A DNA stretch of 64,000 nucleotides, taken from NCBI GenBank assembly GCA_963848825.1, contig CAWKFA010000009.1, forward strand, positions 372,001-436,000, written 5' to 3'. Each line of letters opens with the position of its first letter. Positions within the stretch are counted from its first letter, which is position 1. Below are positions 8,045 to 17,482 of this stretch, piece by piece. The translations under genes were made by a program, and so were the position numbers. The stretch is from CAVVSQ01 sp963848825. GTDB lineage: Bacteria; Planctomycetota; Planctomycetia; Gemmatales; Gemmataceae. The notes under the pieces are model-generated. The model made no database searches. It saw only the letters and a program-made list of their open reading frames with translations, and had not been told where the DNA came from.

Positions 8045-9484
8045 CTATTCGGCCACCGCCAGCATGTCCATCAACGTCACCACGGAAGTGCTCTCCAGTT
8101 TCTTTCGATCGAGAAACAGCTCGACGATGGCGGCTGTTTTCTCGGTGGCAAATCGTGTTGCCACATTGGTCCGGAACTTCTCGACGAGTAAAGGTACTCC
8201 CTCTGCCCGCCGCCGCCGATGGCCCAGGGGATATTCGACCGCCACATTGGCTGTGGCAGTGCCGTCTTTAAAAAAGACCTGGACCGCGTTGGCGATGGAG
8301 CGCTTGTCCGCTTCGAGATACTCGCGTGTATAGCGAGGGTCCTCAACGACTTCCATTTTGGAGCGCAGCACGTCAATCCGCGGATCGGCCGCCGCGCGAT
8401 CCTCGTAATGGTCGGAGGTAAGCTCACCATGAATCAAGGCAATCGCGACGATGTACTGGAGACAATGGTCGCGGTCGGCCGGGTTGTGCAGTGGGCCGGT
8501 TTTGCTGATGATGCGGATGGCCGACTCCTGGGTGGTCAACACCACCCGTTCGATCTGCTCCAAACGGTCGTGCACGTACTCGTGCAGCTGGCAGGCAGAT
8601 TCCGCGGCGGTCTGGGCATGAAATTCCGCGGGGAAGGCGATCTTGAAGAGGATGTTCTCCATGACATAGGACGCAAACGGCCGCGGCAGGCGCAATTTTT
8701 GGCCATGCATCGAGACATCGACGAAGCCCCATTTTGGTGCGGACAGCGGGCTGGCCAGTCCCGGTTCGCCCGCCAGCGTCATGAGGGCAAGGCGAACCGC
8801 ACGGCTGGCGGCGTCGCCCGCGGCCCATGACTTGCGCGGGCCGGCATTCGGCGCATGGCGATAGGTGCGCAGGCTTTGCCCATCGACCCAGGATTGCGAA
8901 AGCGCGTCCATGATCTGTTGGCGGTTGCCTCCCAGCAGGCGGGCGGCGACTGCCGTCGAGGCAATCTTGACAAGCAACACATGATCCAGGCCGACACGAT
9001 TGAAGCTGTTCTCAAGGGCCAGCACCCCCTGGATTTCATGCGCCTGGATAGCTGCAGCCAGCACGTCGCGCACGCTCAGGGCGGCCGCGGCACGGCGCGA
9101 CTGGTAATCGGCGACAGCGAGAATGGCCGCCAAATTGTCGGACGGATGGCCCCACTCAGCGGCTAACCAGGTGTCGTTATAATCCAGCCAGCGAACCATG
9201 CAGCCGATGTCGAAAGCTGCCTTGATCGGGTCCAGGTGGTACCCTGTGCCGGGCACGGGTACGCCCCGAGGAACGACGGTGCCGGGCACCACCGGCCCGA
9301 GGTGCCGCCGGCAGGCGGGATAGCGCAAAGCCAGGAAGCCACAACCCAGGCTGTCCATCAAGCAGTAACGCGCGGTGTCAAAGGCTTCGTCGCTTCCCAC
9401 GTCCGTGCGCAACACATAATCCGCGATAATGGCCAGTTCAGGATCGGGCTCAGGTTTTTGGTTGCTTTCGGAAGATGTGTGCAT
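8045..9484 (-). CDS. prpD: MmgE/PrpD family protein (2-methylcitrate dehydratase-like)
   Basis: PrpD dehydrates 2-methylcitrate in propionate catabolism. The protein of about 479 residues has the expected all-helical first domain with DTARYCLMDSLGCGFLAL, VRWLDYNDTWLAAEWGHPSDN (the conserved FxDD-like and HPSDN motifs), and the C-terminal lid with RDHCLQYIVAIALIHG and SKMEVVEDPRY. I prefer the ATG at 9484 over a TTG at 9520. No prpB or prpC lies nearby, and planctomycete PrpD-like proteins vary in substrate, so the exact reaction is not certain. The frame is intact. Confidence 0.85.
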   Translation of the reverse strand: MHTSSESNQKPEPDPELAIIADYVLRTDVGSDEAFDTARYCLMDSLGCGFLALRYPACRRHLGPVVPGTVVPRGVPVPGTGYHLDPIKAAFDIGCMVRWLDYNDTWLAAEWGHPSDNLAAILAVADYQSRRAAAALSVRDVLAAAIQAHEIQGVLALENSFNRVGLDHVLLVKIASTAVAARLLGGNRQQIMDALSQSWVDGQSLRTYRHAPNAGPRKSWAAGDAASRAVRLALMTLAGEPGLASPLSAPKWGFVDVSMHGQKLRLPRPFASYVMENILFKIAFPAEFHAQTAAESACQLHEYVHDRLEQIERVVLTTQESAIRIISKTGPLHNPADRDHCLQYIVAIALIHGELTSDHYEDRAAADPRIDVLRSKMEVVEDPRYTREYLEADKRSIANAVQVFFKDGTATANVAVEYPLGHRRRRAEGVPLLVEKFRTNVATRFATEKTAAIVELFLDRKKLESTSVVTLMDMLAVAE

Positions 9485-9558
9485 GGGAGGACTCGCTGGG
9501 TCGGAGGCGGGCAGCGCCAATCTGGACGTCGCGACTATCTTAGCGAAACGCTGTTCCT

Positions 9559-10020
9559 ATGATGATTAGGTCAGCACCCGGCCATTGGCCGTTTTCCAGG
9601 GAGCACAGCGTGGTTACGGCAGGCAACGTCATTCTTGTTTTGAAGATCGCCGTTATTGCCGTCACTATTCTGCTCGTTTGCTCGCTGGTGGCGCTTTCCA
9701 AAGGGAAATATCGTTTGCATGGCCGGATCAATATCGCGTTCTTCGTATTGACGATGGTGGCGGTGATTGGCCTGGAGATCATCGCCCGTTTTCTCAGTCC
9801 GGACCTTTTTACCAATCATTTTCGGGATCATCAGGCCACGGGAGCGCTCAAGGTGCATTTGAGTTTTTCCATGCCCGCGGCCGTGCTGCTGCCATTTATG
9901 TTGTTTACTGGCCTGCGGCAGCGCCGTAGTTGGCACGTGGGGATGGCCGTGATTTTCCTGGTGCTTTGGACGGGCACATTCATCACCGGGGTTTTCTTTC
10001 TCCCTCACGACAATCCATGA
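9559..10020 (+). CDS. DUF420 membrane protein
   Basis: The 153-residue protein has four hydrophobic segments (about residues 22-44, 58-80, 98-118 and 127-147) and the family's conserved histidines in YRLHGRINI, ALKVHLSFS and RSWHVGMAV. DUF420 proteins sit in the cytoplasmic membrane and in many bacteria lie next to haem-copper oxidase genes; no oxidase genes are in this window. It is followed after 52 bases by scpB on the same strand. Confidence 0.8.
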   Translation: MMIRSAPGHWPFSREHSVVTAGNVILVLKIAVIAVTILLVCSLVALSKGKYRLHGRINIAFFVLTMVAVIGLEIIARFLSPDLFTNHFRDHQATGALKVHLSFSMPAAVLLPFMLFTGLRQRRSWHVGMAVIFLVLWTGTFITGVFFLPHDNP

Positions 10021-10072
10021 GAGGCCGTCGGCATATCCCGGTCGAAGCAAGCGGACGGCGGAGGTAGACCAC

Positions 10073-10680
10073 GTGACGGACGAGGCCTCAAAAAGCGGCT
10101 ACGCGGACATTCTGGCGACCGCCGGGGATGCCCAGGCTGGGGACAGGGCGGATGCGAGTGCCGCCGTCCCCCTTGCGTATTGTGGAGGCGCTCTTGTTCG
10201 TGGGGGGCATTCCTCTTACGGCCAAGCGCGTGAGCGAAGTCATTCGGGGCTTTTCGCCAGAACAACTGACGCAAACGCTCGACACCTTGAATGCCGCCTA
10301 CCGTCGCCAGCAAGCGGCCCTACGCGATTGTGCCGCAGGGAGACGGCTACGTGCTGGCGCTGCGACCGAACTTTCAGGGTGTTTTGGAAAAAGTATACGG
10401 CGGCCAGCGTGAAGCCAGGTTGTCGATGGCGGCCATTGACGTACTGGCCCTCGTGGCTTATCGTCAACCGGCGACAAAGGCCGAGGTTGACAGTTTACGC
10501 GGCGCCGATTCCGCGAGCTTGCTACGGCAATTGGTCCGCCGTGGCCTGGTGCAGGTTGCCTATCGCGCCGACGCGGAGCAGCGCGAGGTGTCTTATGGCA
10601 CGACGGCGCGCTTTCTCGAGTGGTTCGGACTGCACAGCCTGGACGACTTGCCGCGCACGCAGGATTTGCAGCAGCTTTAA
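10073..10680 (+). CDS. scpB: Segregation and condensation protein ScpB, frameshifted
   Basis: ScpB is the winged-helix partner of the kleisin ScpA in the SMC condensin complex. The first winged helix is visible as RIVEALLFVGGIPLTAKRVS with SEVIRGFSPEQLTQTLDTLN, and the second as MAAIDVLALVAYRQPATKAE and SASLLRQLVRRGLVQVAYR; the end FLEWFGLHSLDDLP is typical. The two halves lie in different frames with a break near 10315, and the GTG at 10073 may need a second repair near 10180. No scpA gene adjoins it. The amino acid permease starts 28 bases downstream. Confidence 0.85.
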
Positions 10681-10708
10681 AGTCGTTATCTCTATTACGA
10701 AAGATGCC

Positions 10709-12178
10709 ATGTCGGTTCGCCCGCCAAACGAGGGTCTGCTGAGGGCCCTGGGGCCATTCACCGCGACGGCAATCGTGGCGGGCACTGTCATCGGCTCCGG
10801 CGTGTTCAAGAAGCCGCAATCCATCGCTGCCAGTGTGCCGGGGTTCGATCTGATCGCCATGGTGTGGATATTGGGCGGCGTGCTGGCGCTGCTCGGGGCG
10901 CTGTCGCTGGCGGAAGTGACCGTGCTGTTTCCGCGGGCGGGAGGCAACTACGTCTTTCTGCGGGAAGGCTACGGGCGCTGGGCGGGCTTTTTGTGGGGCT
11001 GGGTGGAATTTTGGATCATTCGCTCGGCATCGATCGCGGCACTGGCCACCATATTTATCGAATCGCTGCACGATATTGTCCGGCAGGTGCGCGGGGTCGG
11101 CGTCACGTTCGATGTGCTGTCGTTTTGGGAACGGCAGGCCTTGACCATTGCCACCATTTCCCTGCTCGCGCTGGTTAACATTCGCGGGGTGCGCTGGGGA
11201 GGAGGTCTCCAGCTGTTGATCACGATGATCAAGGTAGTTTCGCTCCTGGCCATTCTAATTTTGCCCTTTGTACTTTGGGAACAGATACCGAAAGAAGAAG
11301 GTCCGGCCGGTGCAGCCGTGCCCTTCACCTGGGGCGGCCTGGGTACCGCCTTTTTGGGCGTACTGTGGTCGTATCATGGGTGGATGAATGTGGCTCCCGT
11401 TGCCGGTGAAGTGAAAAATCCGCAACGGAACATACCGCTGGCATTTTTGGCCGGCGTCGGCATCGTCATCTTTCTGTACCTCGGCGCCAACCTCGCCTAT
11501 CACCTGGTCATTCCCCAGACGCAAATGGCAAAGTTGACGGGCACGACCGTGGTTGCCGAATTTGCCCGGCGCCTCCTCGGCCCGGTGGGCACGGTGTTGG
11601 CGTCGGGCGTGGTGATGTTCTCCGTCTTTGGCGCACTCAATGGCAACTTGCTGGTCGGCCCTCGCCTTCTTTATGCCATGGGCGAAGATGGCCTTGCCCC
11701 GCGAGCGCTTCGCGCGACGCATGCACGCTATCGCACGCCCATGGCCGCCATCCTGGTTTTGGCGGCCTGGTCCAACATCCTTATTTTGGCGGGGGCGGCG
11801 TTGATTCAATTCCCGATGCCTACATGGCAGCTGGGCGACTTCGTTATCGACATTAACCCTCCCGCCGACAAACCTCTCTTCGACGTGCTCACGGACTTCG
11901 CGATGTTCGGCGCGGTAATCTTTGAAACGCTCGCGATCACCACGATCTTTGTTTTTCGCCGGCGCATGCCTGCCGCGCCGCGGCCTTATCGCTGCTGGGG
12001 CTATCCCCTGGTCCCTCTGCTTTACCTGGTGCTGCCGGCCTATATTTTGACGAGCATGTTTTTTCAGCAAACCGCGGAGGCGGGCGCGGGCCTCTGTTTC
12101 ATAGCGCTCGGCGCCTTCGTCTATGTGGCTGCGCGCCTTTATAAAACGCCGGCAGCCGCTTTCTCGGATAGGCCCTGA
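10709..12178 (+). CDS. APC-superfamily amino acid permease
   Basis: The 489-residue protein is an APC-type secondary transporter with about twelve membrane segments. The broken first helix carries VIGSGVFKKPQ, the backbone substrate-binding glycines of the family, and the third helix region reads FPRAGGNYVFLREGYG, typical of LAT/y+LAT-like exchangers. WSYHGWMNVAPVAGEVKNP is the conserved sixth-helix region. The frame is open far upstream through scpB, but the ATG at 10709 begins the true similarity. The stop codon touches a palindromic repeat. Substrate is an amino acid by family; which one is unknown. Confidence 0.9.
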   Translation: MSVRPPNEGLLRALGPFTATAIVAGTVIGSGVFKKPQSIAASVPGFDLIAMVWILGGVLALLGALSLAEVTVLFPRAGGNYVFLREGYGRWAGFLWGWVEFWIIRSASIAALATIFIESLHDIVRQVRGVGVTFDVLSFWERQALTIATISLLALVNIRGVRWGGGLQLLITMIKVVSLLAILILPFVLWEQIPKEEGPAGAAVPFTWGGLGTAFLGVLWSYHGWMNVAPVAGEVKNPQRNIPLAFLAGVGIVIFLYLGANLAYHLVIPQTQMAKLTGTTVVAEFARRLLGPVGTVLASGVVMFSVFGALNGNLLVGPRLLYAMGEDGLAPRALRATHARYRTPMAAILVLAAWSNILILAGAALIQFPMPTWQLGDFVIDINPPADKPLFDVLTDFAMFGAVIFETLAITTIFVFRRRMPAAPRPYRCWGYPLVPLLYLVLPAYILTSMFFQQTAEAGAGLCFIALGAFVYVAARLYKTPAAAFSDRP

Positions 12179-12225
12179 GAGCGTTCGGAGAAAAAGGGGT
12201 CAGACCCCTTTTTCTCCGAACGCTC
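12179..12225. repeat. 47-bp perfect palindrome, GGGGTCAGACCCC family, copy 2
   Basis: Two exact 23-base arms (12179-12201 and 12203-12225) flank one central base. The arm begins GAGCGTTCGGAG and ends GGGGTC, the same design as at 2671-2760 but as one closed hairpin. It starts at the base after the permease stop codon. It may act as a transcript end hairpin, though no T-run follows. Confidence 0.9.
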
Positions 12226-12311
12226 CTGAGCCAGACTTGTACTTTGCCGTGTTGATTCATAAAAATTTCCTGGATTAAATAGCTTGTTATTGTCACGAAA
12301 GCGATAGTTTC

Positions 12312-13155
12312 ATGGTGCACCAAGAACGTCTGGAGATCGGCGAAAAAAGTTTTGTCGGTAGCACGCTGGCGGTACTTGGGCTTGAAGCCAGCCTGACCGT
12401 CATCACCCTGGGTATGCATTTTTCCTGGGTGGGACTGATGTTGGGGGTAGTCGGTTTCTGCCTGGTCATGGTGCTGGCGAATCGCATCTATGCCGGCAGC
12501 CAGCAAGCACAACGTCTTGCCCTGGGCTGGATAGTTTTTCAAGCTGTTTACGCCGGCTACGCTCTTTATTTGCTGGGTTCCTCCGCGCAGGGAGTGGAGA
12601 TGGCCAGGCAAATCGGTGCCACCGGCCGCCTGGCCCGTGGTGCTCAAGGCTTTGGCTTATCTTTTTTGGGCCTGGGTGCTGGTACGGATGCCTACCGTGC
12701 GGGACTTCTTCGCCGAGAAACGCGGCGAGCCGCGACCCATGGCGATTACTCCTACCGCACCGATAGCTTCGCTGGAACCCTCAACGCCGCTTAATTTGAC
12801 CGCGGAGCAAAACCTTCGTCTGGGCGGCCTGGCCCGCTCTATCAAGTTGGCGGTTGGAGCGATGATCGCGCTGGGAGTGTTGCAGATTCTCATGAGCGAG
12901 CTTGTGTTTGGCCTTCAGGGAGGCAATCTTCGCGGCATCCTGGTGCTCCTCCAGGGCTTGTTGACAGTCACCCTGGGAGTTGCTCTCGGAGCGCCGGCCA
13001 ATGAGGTCCGGGTACTGACCGATCCGGCGGAGCAAACGCAACGCCAGCTCACGGGCACTCTGGGCAGCCTCGCCAGATTTTATAAAGCACAGATCATCAT
13101 CGGTTTGCTTCTGGTTGTGGTAATGGTGGCACGTGTGGTGATCACGTTGGGGTGA
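12312..13155 (+). CDS. Unknown multi-span membrane protein, frameshifted
   Basis: I do not recognise a named family. The first part (12312 to about 12620) encodes three hydrophobic segments, including LAVLGLEASLTVITLG and GLMLGVVGFCLVMVLANRIY; the second, in another frame, starts at AWPVVLKALAYLFWAWVLV and continues to VVVMVARVVITLG. Joining them near 12625 gives about 280 residues with seven membrane segments and a cytoplasmic linker (FFAEKRGEPRPMAITPTAP). The C-terminal half, from LTAEQNLRLGGLARSIK onward, resembles the complete protein of the next gene, so the gene is a fusion or extension of that smaller unit. The frame break looks like a lost base. Confidence 0.65.
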
Positions 13156-13225
13156 TCGCCAGCAGTCTTGAGAGCGCCATCAACATTCTAAACTCAGCCG
13201 GGCTTGAAACGGAAAGAGATCAAAC

Positions 13226-13597
13226 ATGGCCGACGTGACCCCTCCCCTGGAGCTGAGCGGCGAGCAGCGAGCGGTGGCCAGCAGGCTCACCCTGGCGATG
13301 AAGGGAGTAGCAGGTGTGCTGCTTCTGCTGGGTGTTGTCAGTGCGGTTGGCGGGGCCGTGGCCTTGTCCGCGGGATCAGGTTGGGGCGTGCTTGGGCTAT
13401 TGGAAGGCGTGGTGACGGTCCTTCTGGGATTGATCATGCTGTCCTCGTCGACTGACATTCGCTACCTGGCGGACACGAAATACGCCGCGATCCATATGGG
13501 TAATGCCTTTCAGAATCTAACTAACTTCTACCAGGCCCAGTTTGGCTTGGCGGCCTTCCTGGCCATCGTCGCCTTGATTCGCCTCTTCGTCGGCTAA
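13226..13597 (+). CDS. Small membrane protein, paralogue of the preceding C-terminal half
   Basis: The 123-residue protein has three hydrophobic segments. It aligns by eye with the last 120 residues of the upstream gene: LSGEQRAVASRLTLAMKGVA against LTAEQNLRLGGLARSIKLAV, LLEGVVTVLLGLIML against LLQGLLTVTLGVALG, and NLTNFYQAQFGLAAFLAIVA against SLARFYKAQIIIGLLLVVV. Both begin with a proline-rich cytoplasmic leader. Function is unknown; the tandem arrangement suggests duplication and possibly a hetero-oligomer. Confidence 0.7.
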   Translation: MADVTPPLELSGEQRAVASRLTLAMKGVAGVLLLLGVVSAVGGAVALSAGSGWGVLGLLEGVVTVLLGLIMLSSSTDIRYLADTKYAAIHMGNAFQNLTNFYQAQFGLAAFLAIVALIRLFVG

Positions 13598-13918
13598 GAA
13601 GAGCTAGCCCTGACAGCGATCCTGCCCCTCACAAGCAGGGGACCTCCTTCCTACTTCGCATGACCTCCAAGCACGTCGCGCCGTTCTCGCCCACCGCAGC
13701 TGTCCTGAGGGTCCGCGCTCCCTCTGCCGGCTATTCTCATTAGGATAGTTAGGCAAAACAGGGTAAAACGCAGCGATCAATTTGTGCCGGCATAACTTAT
13801 CCATATTGCCAATAGTTCCAAACCAAGTACATTATTTGCAAGAAAGATGTCGGTTATTCCGGTTTTAACGACCAGGAAGGTGTCATGGTACATTTGATGC
13901 AGCCTATGCAGTTTACTG

Positions 13919-13947
13919 TTGACACTTGTTTTAACTATCTTTACTAT
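13919..13947 (+). promoter_or_regulatory. Strong sigma-70-type promoter before the TIGR03000 gene
   Basis: TTGACA (13919-13924) and TACTAT (13942-13947) are separated by exactly 17 bases inside an AT-rich stretch (13740-14060) of a 518-base intergenic region (13598-14115). Transcription would begin near 13954 and leave a leader of about 160 bases. That leader contains complementary segments TTTTGACC (near 14000) and GGGTCAAA (near 14025), which could form a hairpin. I see no gene in the intergenic region. Confidence 0.6.
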
Positions 13948-14115
13948 CATCCCCATATCCGGCAAATTTTGCTTGGACAAAGGGAAGTAAAGAACCTAGC
14001 TTTTGACCGCGGGACCATTGAAACGGGTCAAATACAGTAAGCGGGCTCCAGGCCAATGTGGCTTTTTTAATAGTGCGTGGGTTGGCTTTCCCTTTTTTCT
14101 GCTGGAGGTAATCAG

Positions 14116-14807
14116 ATGTATAGCGTTGTGTTAATGATGGCTTTAAGTGGTGGTGCGGAGTCCGCGGACTTTGGCCACAAGTGCAAGGGTGGCGGCGGCT
14201 GCAGCGGATCCGTTGCGGCTAGCTGCGGTGGTCGTGCTCACCGTGAAAGGCACCATCGTGAACGGGGTCATGGTTGTTCAGCTCCGGCTCCGGTTTGCGC
14301 GGTTTGCGCCCGGCGCCGGTGTGTGCGCCCGCCCCGGTTTGTGCTCCCGCTCCCGTGTGCAGCGGTGGCCGGGCAAGCAGAGGCGGCCTCTTCCATCGTA
14401 ACCGGGGCCATGGCTGTAGCGGTGCGGCACCGGCTTGCGCTGGCTATGTTGGTTGCGCCGGTGGTTATGGTTGCGCCGGTGGTTACGGTGGCGCCGCGAT
14501 GCCCGTTCCTGCCAAGGAAATGCCGAAGGAAGTCGTACCGGCCCCGAAGGCTCAGGTCGAAACCCCGGCTCAAATCCTGGTTTCCGTGCCGGCCGAAGCA
14601 CGCCTGACGATCGATGGCGTGTTGACAACCTCCACGTCGGATCGTCGCCTCTTCGTTACACCCGCTCTCGAAACGGGCGCGGACTATGTGTACACGATCA
14701 GCGTCACGTTCGGTTCGGAAGTTCAAACGCGTGAAGTCACCGTTCGTGGTGGCCAAACGACCAATGTTCCGTTCAACTTCGCTCCAGTGAGCGTTGCCAG
14801 CCGTTAA
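14116..14807 (+). CDS. TIGR03000-domain protein with Cys/APVC-rich N-terminus, frameshifted
   Basis: The C-terminal 75 residues match the planctomycete TIGR03000 domain: AQILVSVPAEARLTIDGV, RRLFVTPALETGADYVYTI, and EVQTREVTVRGGQTTNVPF. In other Gemmata-type proteins this domain ends short secreted or surface proteins of unknown role. The N-terminal half is low-complexity and rich in Gly, Cys, His and Arg (GHKCKGGGGCSGS, repeated PAPVCAPAPVC, repeated CAGGYG). The frame breaks once or more between about 14280 and 14330. The ATG has a perfect GGAGG eight bases upstream. Repetitive Cys-rich sequence suggests metal binding or cross-linking in the envelope, which is inference. Confidence 0.85.
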
Positions 14808-14899
14808 AGTCGACCTGGTCGGCTCACGCGTTGATCCTGGAGCCCTGAGGCAACGCGTTACCGGCAAGTTCGATTCAAGGGGATGTTAGGAACGGAAGA

Positions 14900-14926
14900 G
14901 GGGAGAACCTGGTTCTCCCCTTTTTT
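14900..14926 (+). terminator. Rho-independent terminator after the TIGR03000 gene
   Basis: A 10-bp inverted repeat GGGGAGAACC / GGTTCTCCCC is followed by six T. It lies about 90 bases after the stop codon. Confidence 0.85.
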
Positions 14927-15040
14927 ATTGCGCATCTTCGGGGTTGTCAGCAGTGCAAACCCGCATTGTGGCCCCGGCAAGTCCCGCCTATAATCGCCAC
15001 AGAGATATGTCGGTCGTCAACAGGGACATGGCCCATCGTC

Positions 15041-15583
15041 ATGAGCGTTTACTGCATCAGGCCCCGAGTGGCCGACCTGGTCTTTCAATTATTTGAAAGG
15101 CCGCTGCATCCGGAATTCTTCGATATCCAGGCGGTCCGCCGTATCGAGCGCCCGGAGTATGAAGTCATCATTCACATCACGCGTTCGGGCCACTTCATCA
15201 CCTGGAAGAACGCCGATCGTGTGCTCACCGAAGTCACGGACATCGATCAATCCTTTCCCGAGGAACGTCGGCAACTGAATTACAAGCTGCGCGGCGAACA
15301 TGCGGCCACGGTATCGTGCGGCCACGGGATCACCTATCAAATGAACTTCCAGGTAGAAGCGCTGGCGCCGGATATTTTTCTGCACGTTCATGAAGAGATC
15401 TTGGCTGACGGCACGAAGCGCGGCCTGCTCCATAATTTCCAACCGAATCATCGTCTGGCGGTTTCACCCCTCGGCTATGTGGCCGCTGAAACGCGCGCCG
15501 GATGTTTGTTCTTGTCCACGTTCCACACGTTTCCCGAAGAAAACACGATCGTTAAATCGCAAACTCTCATCGAAAAAAAATAA
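15041..15583 (+). CDS. DUF2617 family protein
   Basis: The 180-residue protein starts MSVYCIRPRVADLVFQLF followed by ERPLHPEFF, the DUF2617 opening, and contains HITRSGHFITWKNADRVLTE and FQVEALAPDIFLHVHEEI. The family is common in planctomycetes and has no known activity. I chose the ATG at 15041 because similarity begins there; an upstream ATG at 14966 adds 25 residues that look untranslated. Nothing in the sequence points to a membrane or secreted location. Confidence 0.75.
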   Translation: MSVYCIRPRVADLVFQLFERPLHPEFFDIQAVRRIERPEYEVIIHITRSGHFITWKNADRVLTEVTDIDQSFPEERRQLNYKLRGEHAATVSCGHGITYQMNFQVEALAPDIFLHVHEEILADGTKRGLLHNFQPNHRLAVSPLGYVAAETRAGCLFLSTFHTFPEENTIVKSQTLIEKK

Positions 15584-15928
15584 ATCGCGCGCGGCTTCAT
15601 CGCGCCGCGAGCGCGCTCAGCGCAGCGGCAGCGCGAAGCATTTCATCCAGTGAATTCCGCGGTATTCGCGCGCGTGGTGAAGTTGCCTCGTAAGCGTAAG
15701 CGGCGTGAACGAGGCGCTGGGGAAAAATAATTTGAAAAAAAGGTTCGAATTGGCGCGAGGAGGTATTGTATTTTGGAAAGTTGTGGTTAGTATCCTTTTG
15801 TTAAGGGAGTGTGCAGCTGCCTAATGCGCCGGTCGAGCCGGACTTAAACACGGAAAGGACCGTCAGCTCGGGCAGAGTGTCAGCCACACACCGGGGATAA
15901 CTGAGTCTAGTTGGAGGTTCCTGATTTT
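15584..15928. other. Intergenic region before kamA
   Basis: No gene is visible. The first half is GC-rich with alternating CG runs; the second half (15720-15800) is AT-rich and has the base composition of a promoter region for kamA. A weak match TTGTAT with TAGTAT 16 bases downstream lies near 15768-15795. GGAGG lies about twelve bases before the ATG at 15929, within TTGGAGGTTCC. Confidence 0.4.
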
Positions 15929-17347
15929 ATGAACGAAACGGAAGAGCGTACCGGGCTCGACTCGCCACGCGTCACGAAAGTAAAGGAATACGGACACGAC
16001 GAAGAAGAGCCTCCCGGTAAGCCGAGGCGCCATCCGCTCTGGCGCAACGTCCCCAAAAAACAGTGGGACGACTGGCGCTGGCAATCGCAAAACGCCATCC
16101 GCTCCGTCCGGCAGCTTCGGGAACTTGCTGCCATTTCATCCCGAGGAAATCGAGGCCATCGGCGCTCTCGAGGCTGAGTACAAGCTCGCCATCCCGCCCT
16201 ATTACTTCTCGCTCATTCACGTCGCCGACCCCAACGATCCCATCCGCCTGCAATCGGTGACCAGTCCCCTGGAGGCGCAACTCGTCTTTCGAGCTCGAGG
16301 ACCCGCTCGAAGAGGACAAGGACTCGCCGGTCCCGGGCATAACGCACCGTTATCCGGATCGGGCCCTGATGGTGACCACGCACGTTTGCACCATGTATTG
16401 CCGTTTCTGCACGCGCAAGCGCGCCACGATGGTTCGCGGCGGCTGGGACGCCATCAGCCGCGACGACGAACGCATGATCGAGTACATCCGCGATCACCCG
16501 GAAATCCGCGACGTCATCGTCTCCGGCGGCGACCCGTTGACGCTGCCCTACAGCAAGCTGCGTTTCTTCCTCGAAAGCCTGCGCGACATTCCGCACGTGG
16601 ATGTCATCCGCATCGGCACGCGCGTGCCCACCACGCTGCCGCAAAAGCTGTTCGACAACGAACTGATCGATATTCTGGCGGCTGCCGAAAAAGTCTGGAT
16701 CCAGACGCACTTCAATCATCCCCGTGAAATCACTCCCGAAGTGGCCCGGGTCTGCCAAGACCTTTTGCGGGCCGGCATGCCCCTCAACAACCACGCGGTG
16801 CTCCTCAAGGGCGTCAACGACGACCTGGAGACCATGCGGCAGTTGATGCGGCCTTGCTGCGCGTCAAGATTCGCCCTTACTATCTCTTTCATTGCGACCC
16901 GGTTACCGGTGCCGGCCATTTCCGCACCAGTGTCTGGAAAGGGCTCGAGATCATGGAGGGCTTGCGCGGCCACATGTCGGGCCTGGCGATCCCCACCTAT
17001 GTGGTGGATAGTCCGCACGGCGGCGGCAAGATTCCGCTGATGCCCAACTACCTGGTGTCTGCTTCCGACGACGCCGTGGTCCTGCGCAATTACGAAGGCA
17101 TGCTGGTGCGCTACCAGGCCGAGGACAAGCCAGCCACCGTTCGGGAAACCGCCAACGCGCGGTGTCAGCTCGTTGCTTACCGGCACCAAGACCGCCCTTA
17201 TTCCCGAGAACACCGAACGCATGAGCCGCCGCCGCAAAAATCTGCGGTTGGCCAAGGAAAATACGAACCATGGCGCCGCAACGGGCGGACGCCAGGGCAG
17301 TCATGGAGATGGCTGCGCCGATAACCATCCCCGCATGGAGGAAATGA
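15929..17347 (+). CDS. kamA: Lysine 2,3-aminomutase KamA, several frameshifts
   Basis: KamA converts L-lysine to beta-lysine with S-adenosylmethionine, a 4Fe-4S cluster and PLP. The radical-SAM motif is CTMYCRFCTRKR. The PLP lysine lies in GGGKIPLMPNYLVS. The two aspartates that hold the substrate amino group are present in FHCDPVTGAGHFRT and YVVDSPHGGGK, so true lysine aminomutase activity is likely. The N-terminal YGHDEEEPPGKPRRHPLWRN and PKKQWDDWRWQ regions are family-typical. The pieces lie in different frames with breaks near 16120, 16290, 16850 and 17165. The 3' end is uncertain: similarity ends near LRLAKEN (17270), and the open frame continues to 17568. It heads a same-strand cluster with two ATP-grasp ligases and a carboxypeptidase. 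Confidence 0.88.
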
Positions 17348-17482
17348 TGTCGCTGCCGGTCATAGCGGCCGAGGCGCTAAACGAAGTTGATTGGCAGTTG
17401 CGCGTGCTGTGTTTTGAGCGTTCCCTACACCTTCAAAATGCAGCGCGTGCAACTGGAAAGACTTCGCATTCGATAACACCCG

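Noticed and set aside
10073..12178. One 701-residue open frame covering scpB and the permease
   Set aside because: The first 212 codons are the wrong frame of scpB; the permease similarity starts at its own ATG at 10709.
13777..13980. Minus-strand 67-codon frame in the AT-rich region before the TIGR03000 gene
   Set aside because: No ribosome site, no recognisable motif, and it overlaps the promoter on the other strand.
14150..14450. Repeated PAPVC coding units taken as a CRISPR-like or tandem DNA repeat
   Set aside because: The repeats are short, irregular and follow codon steps of a low-complexity protein; no spacer structure exists.
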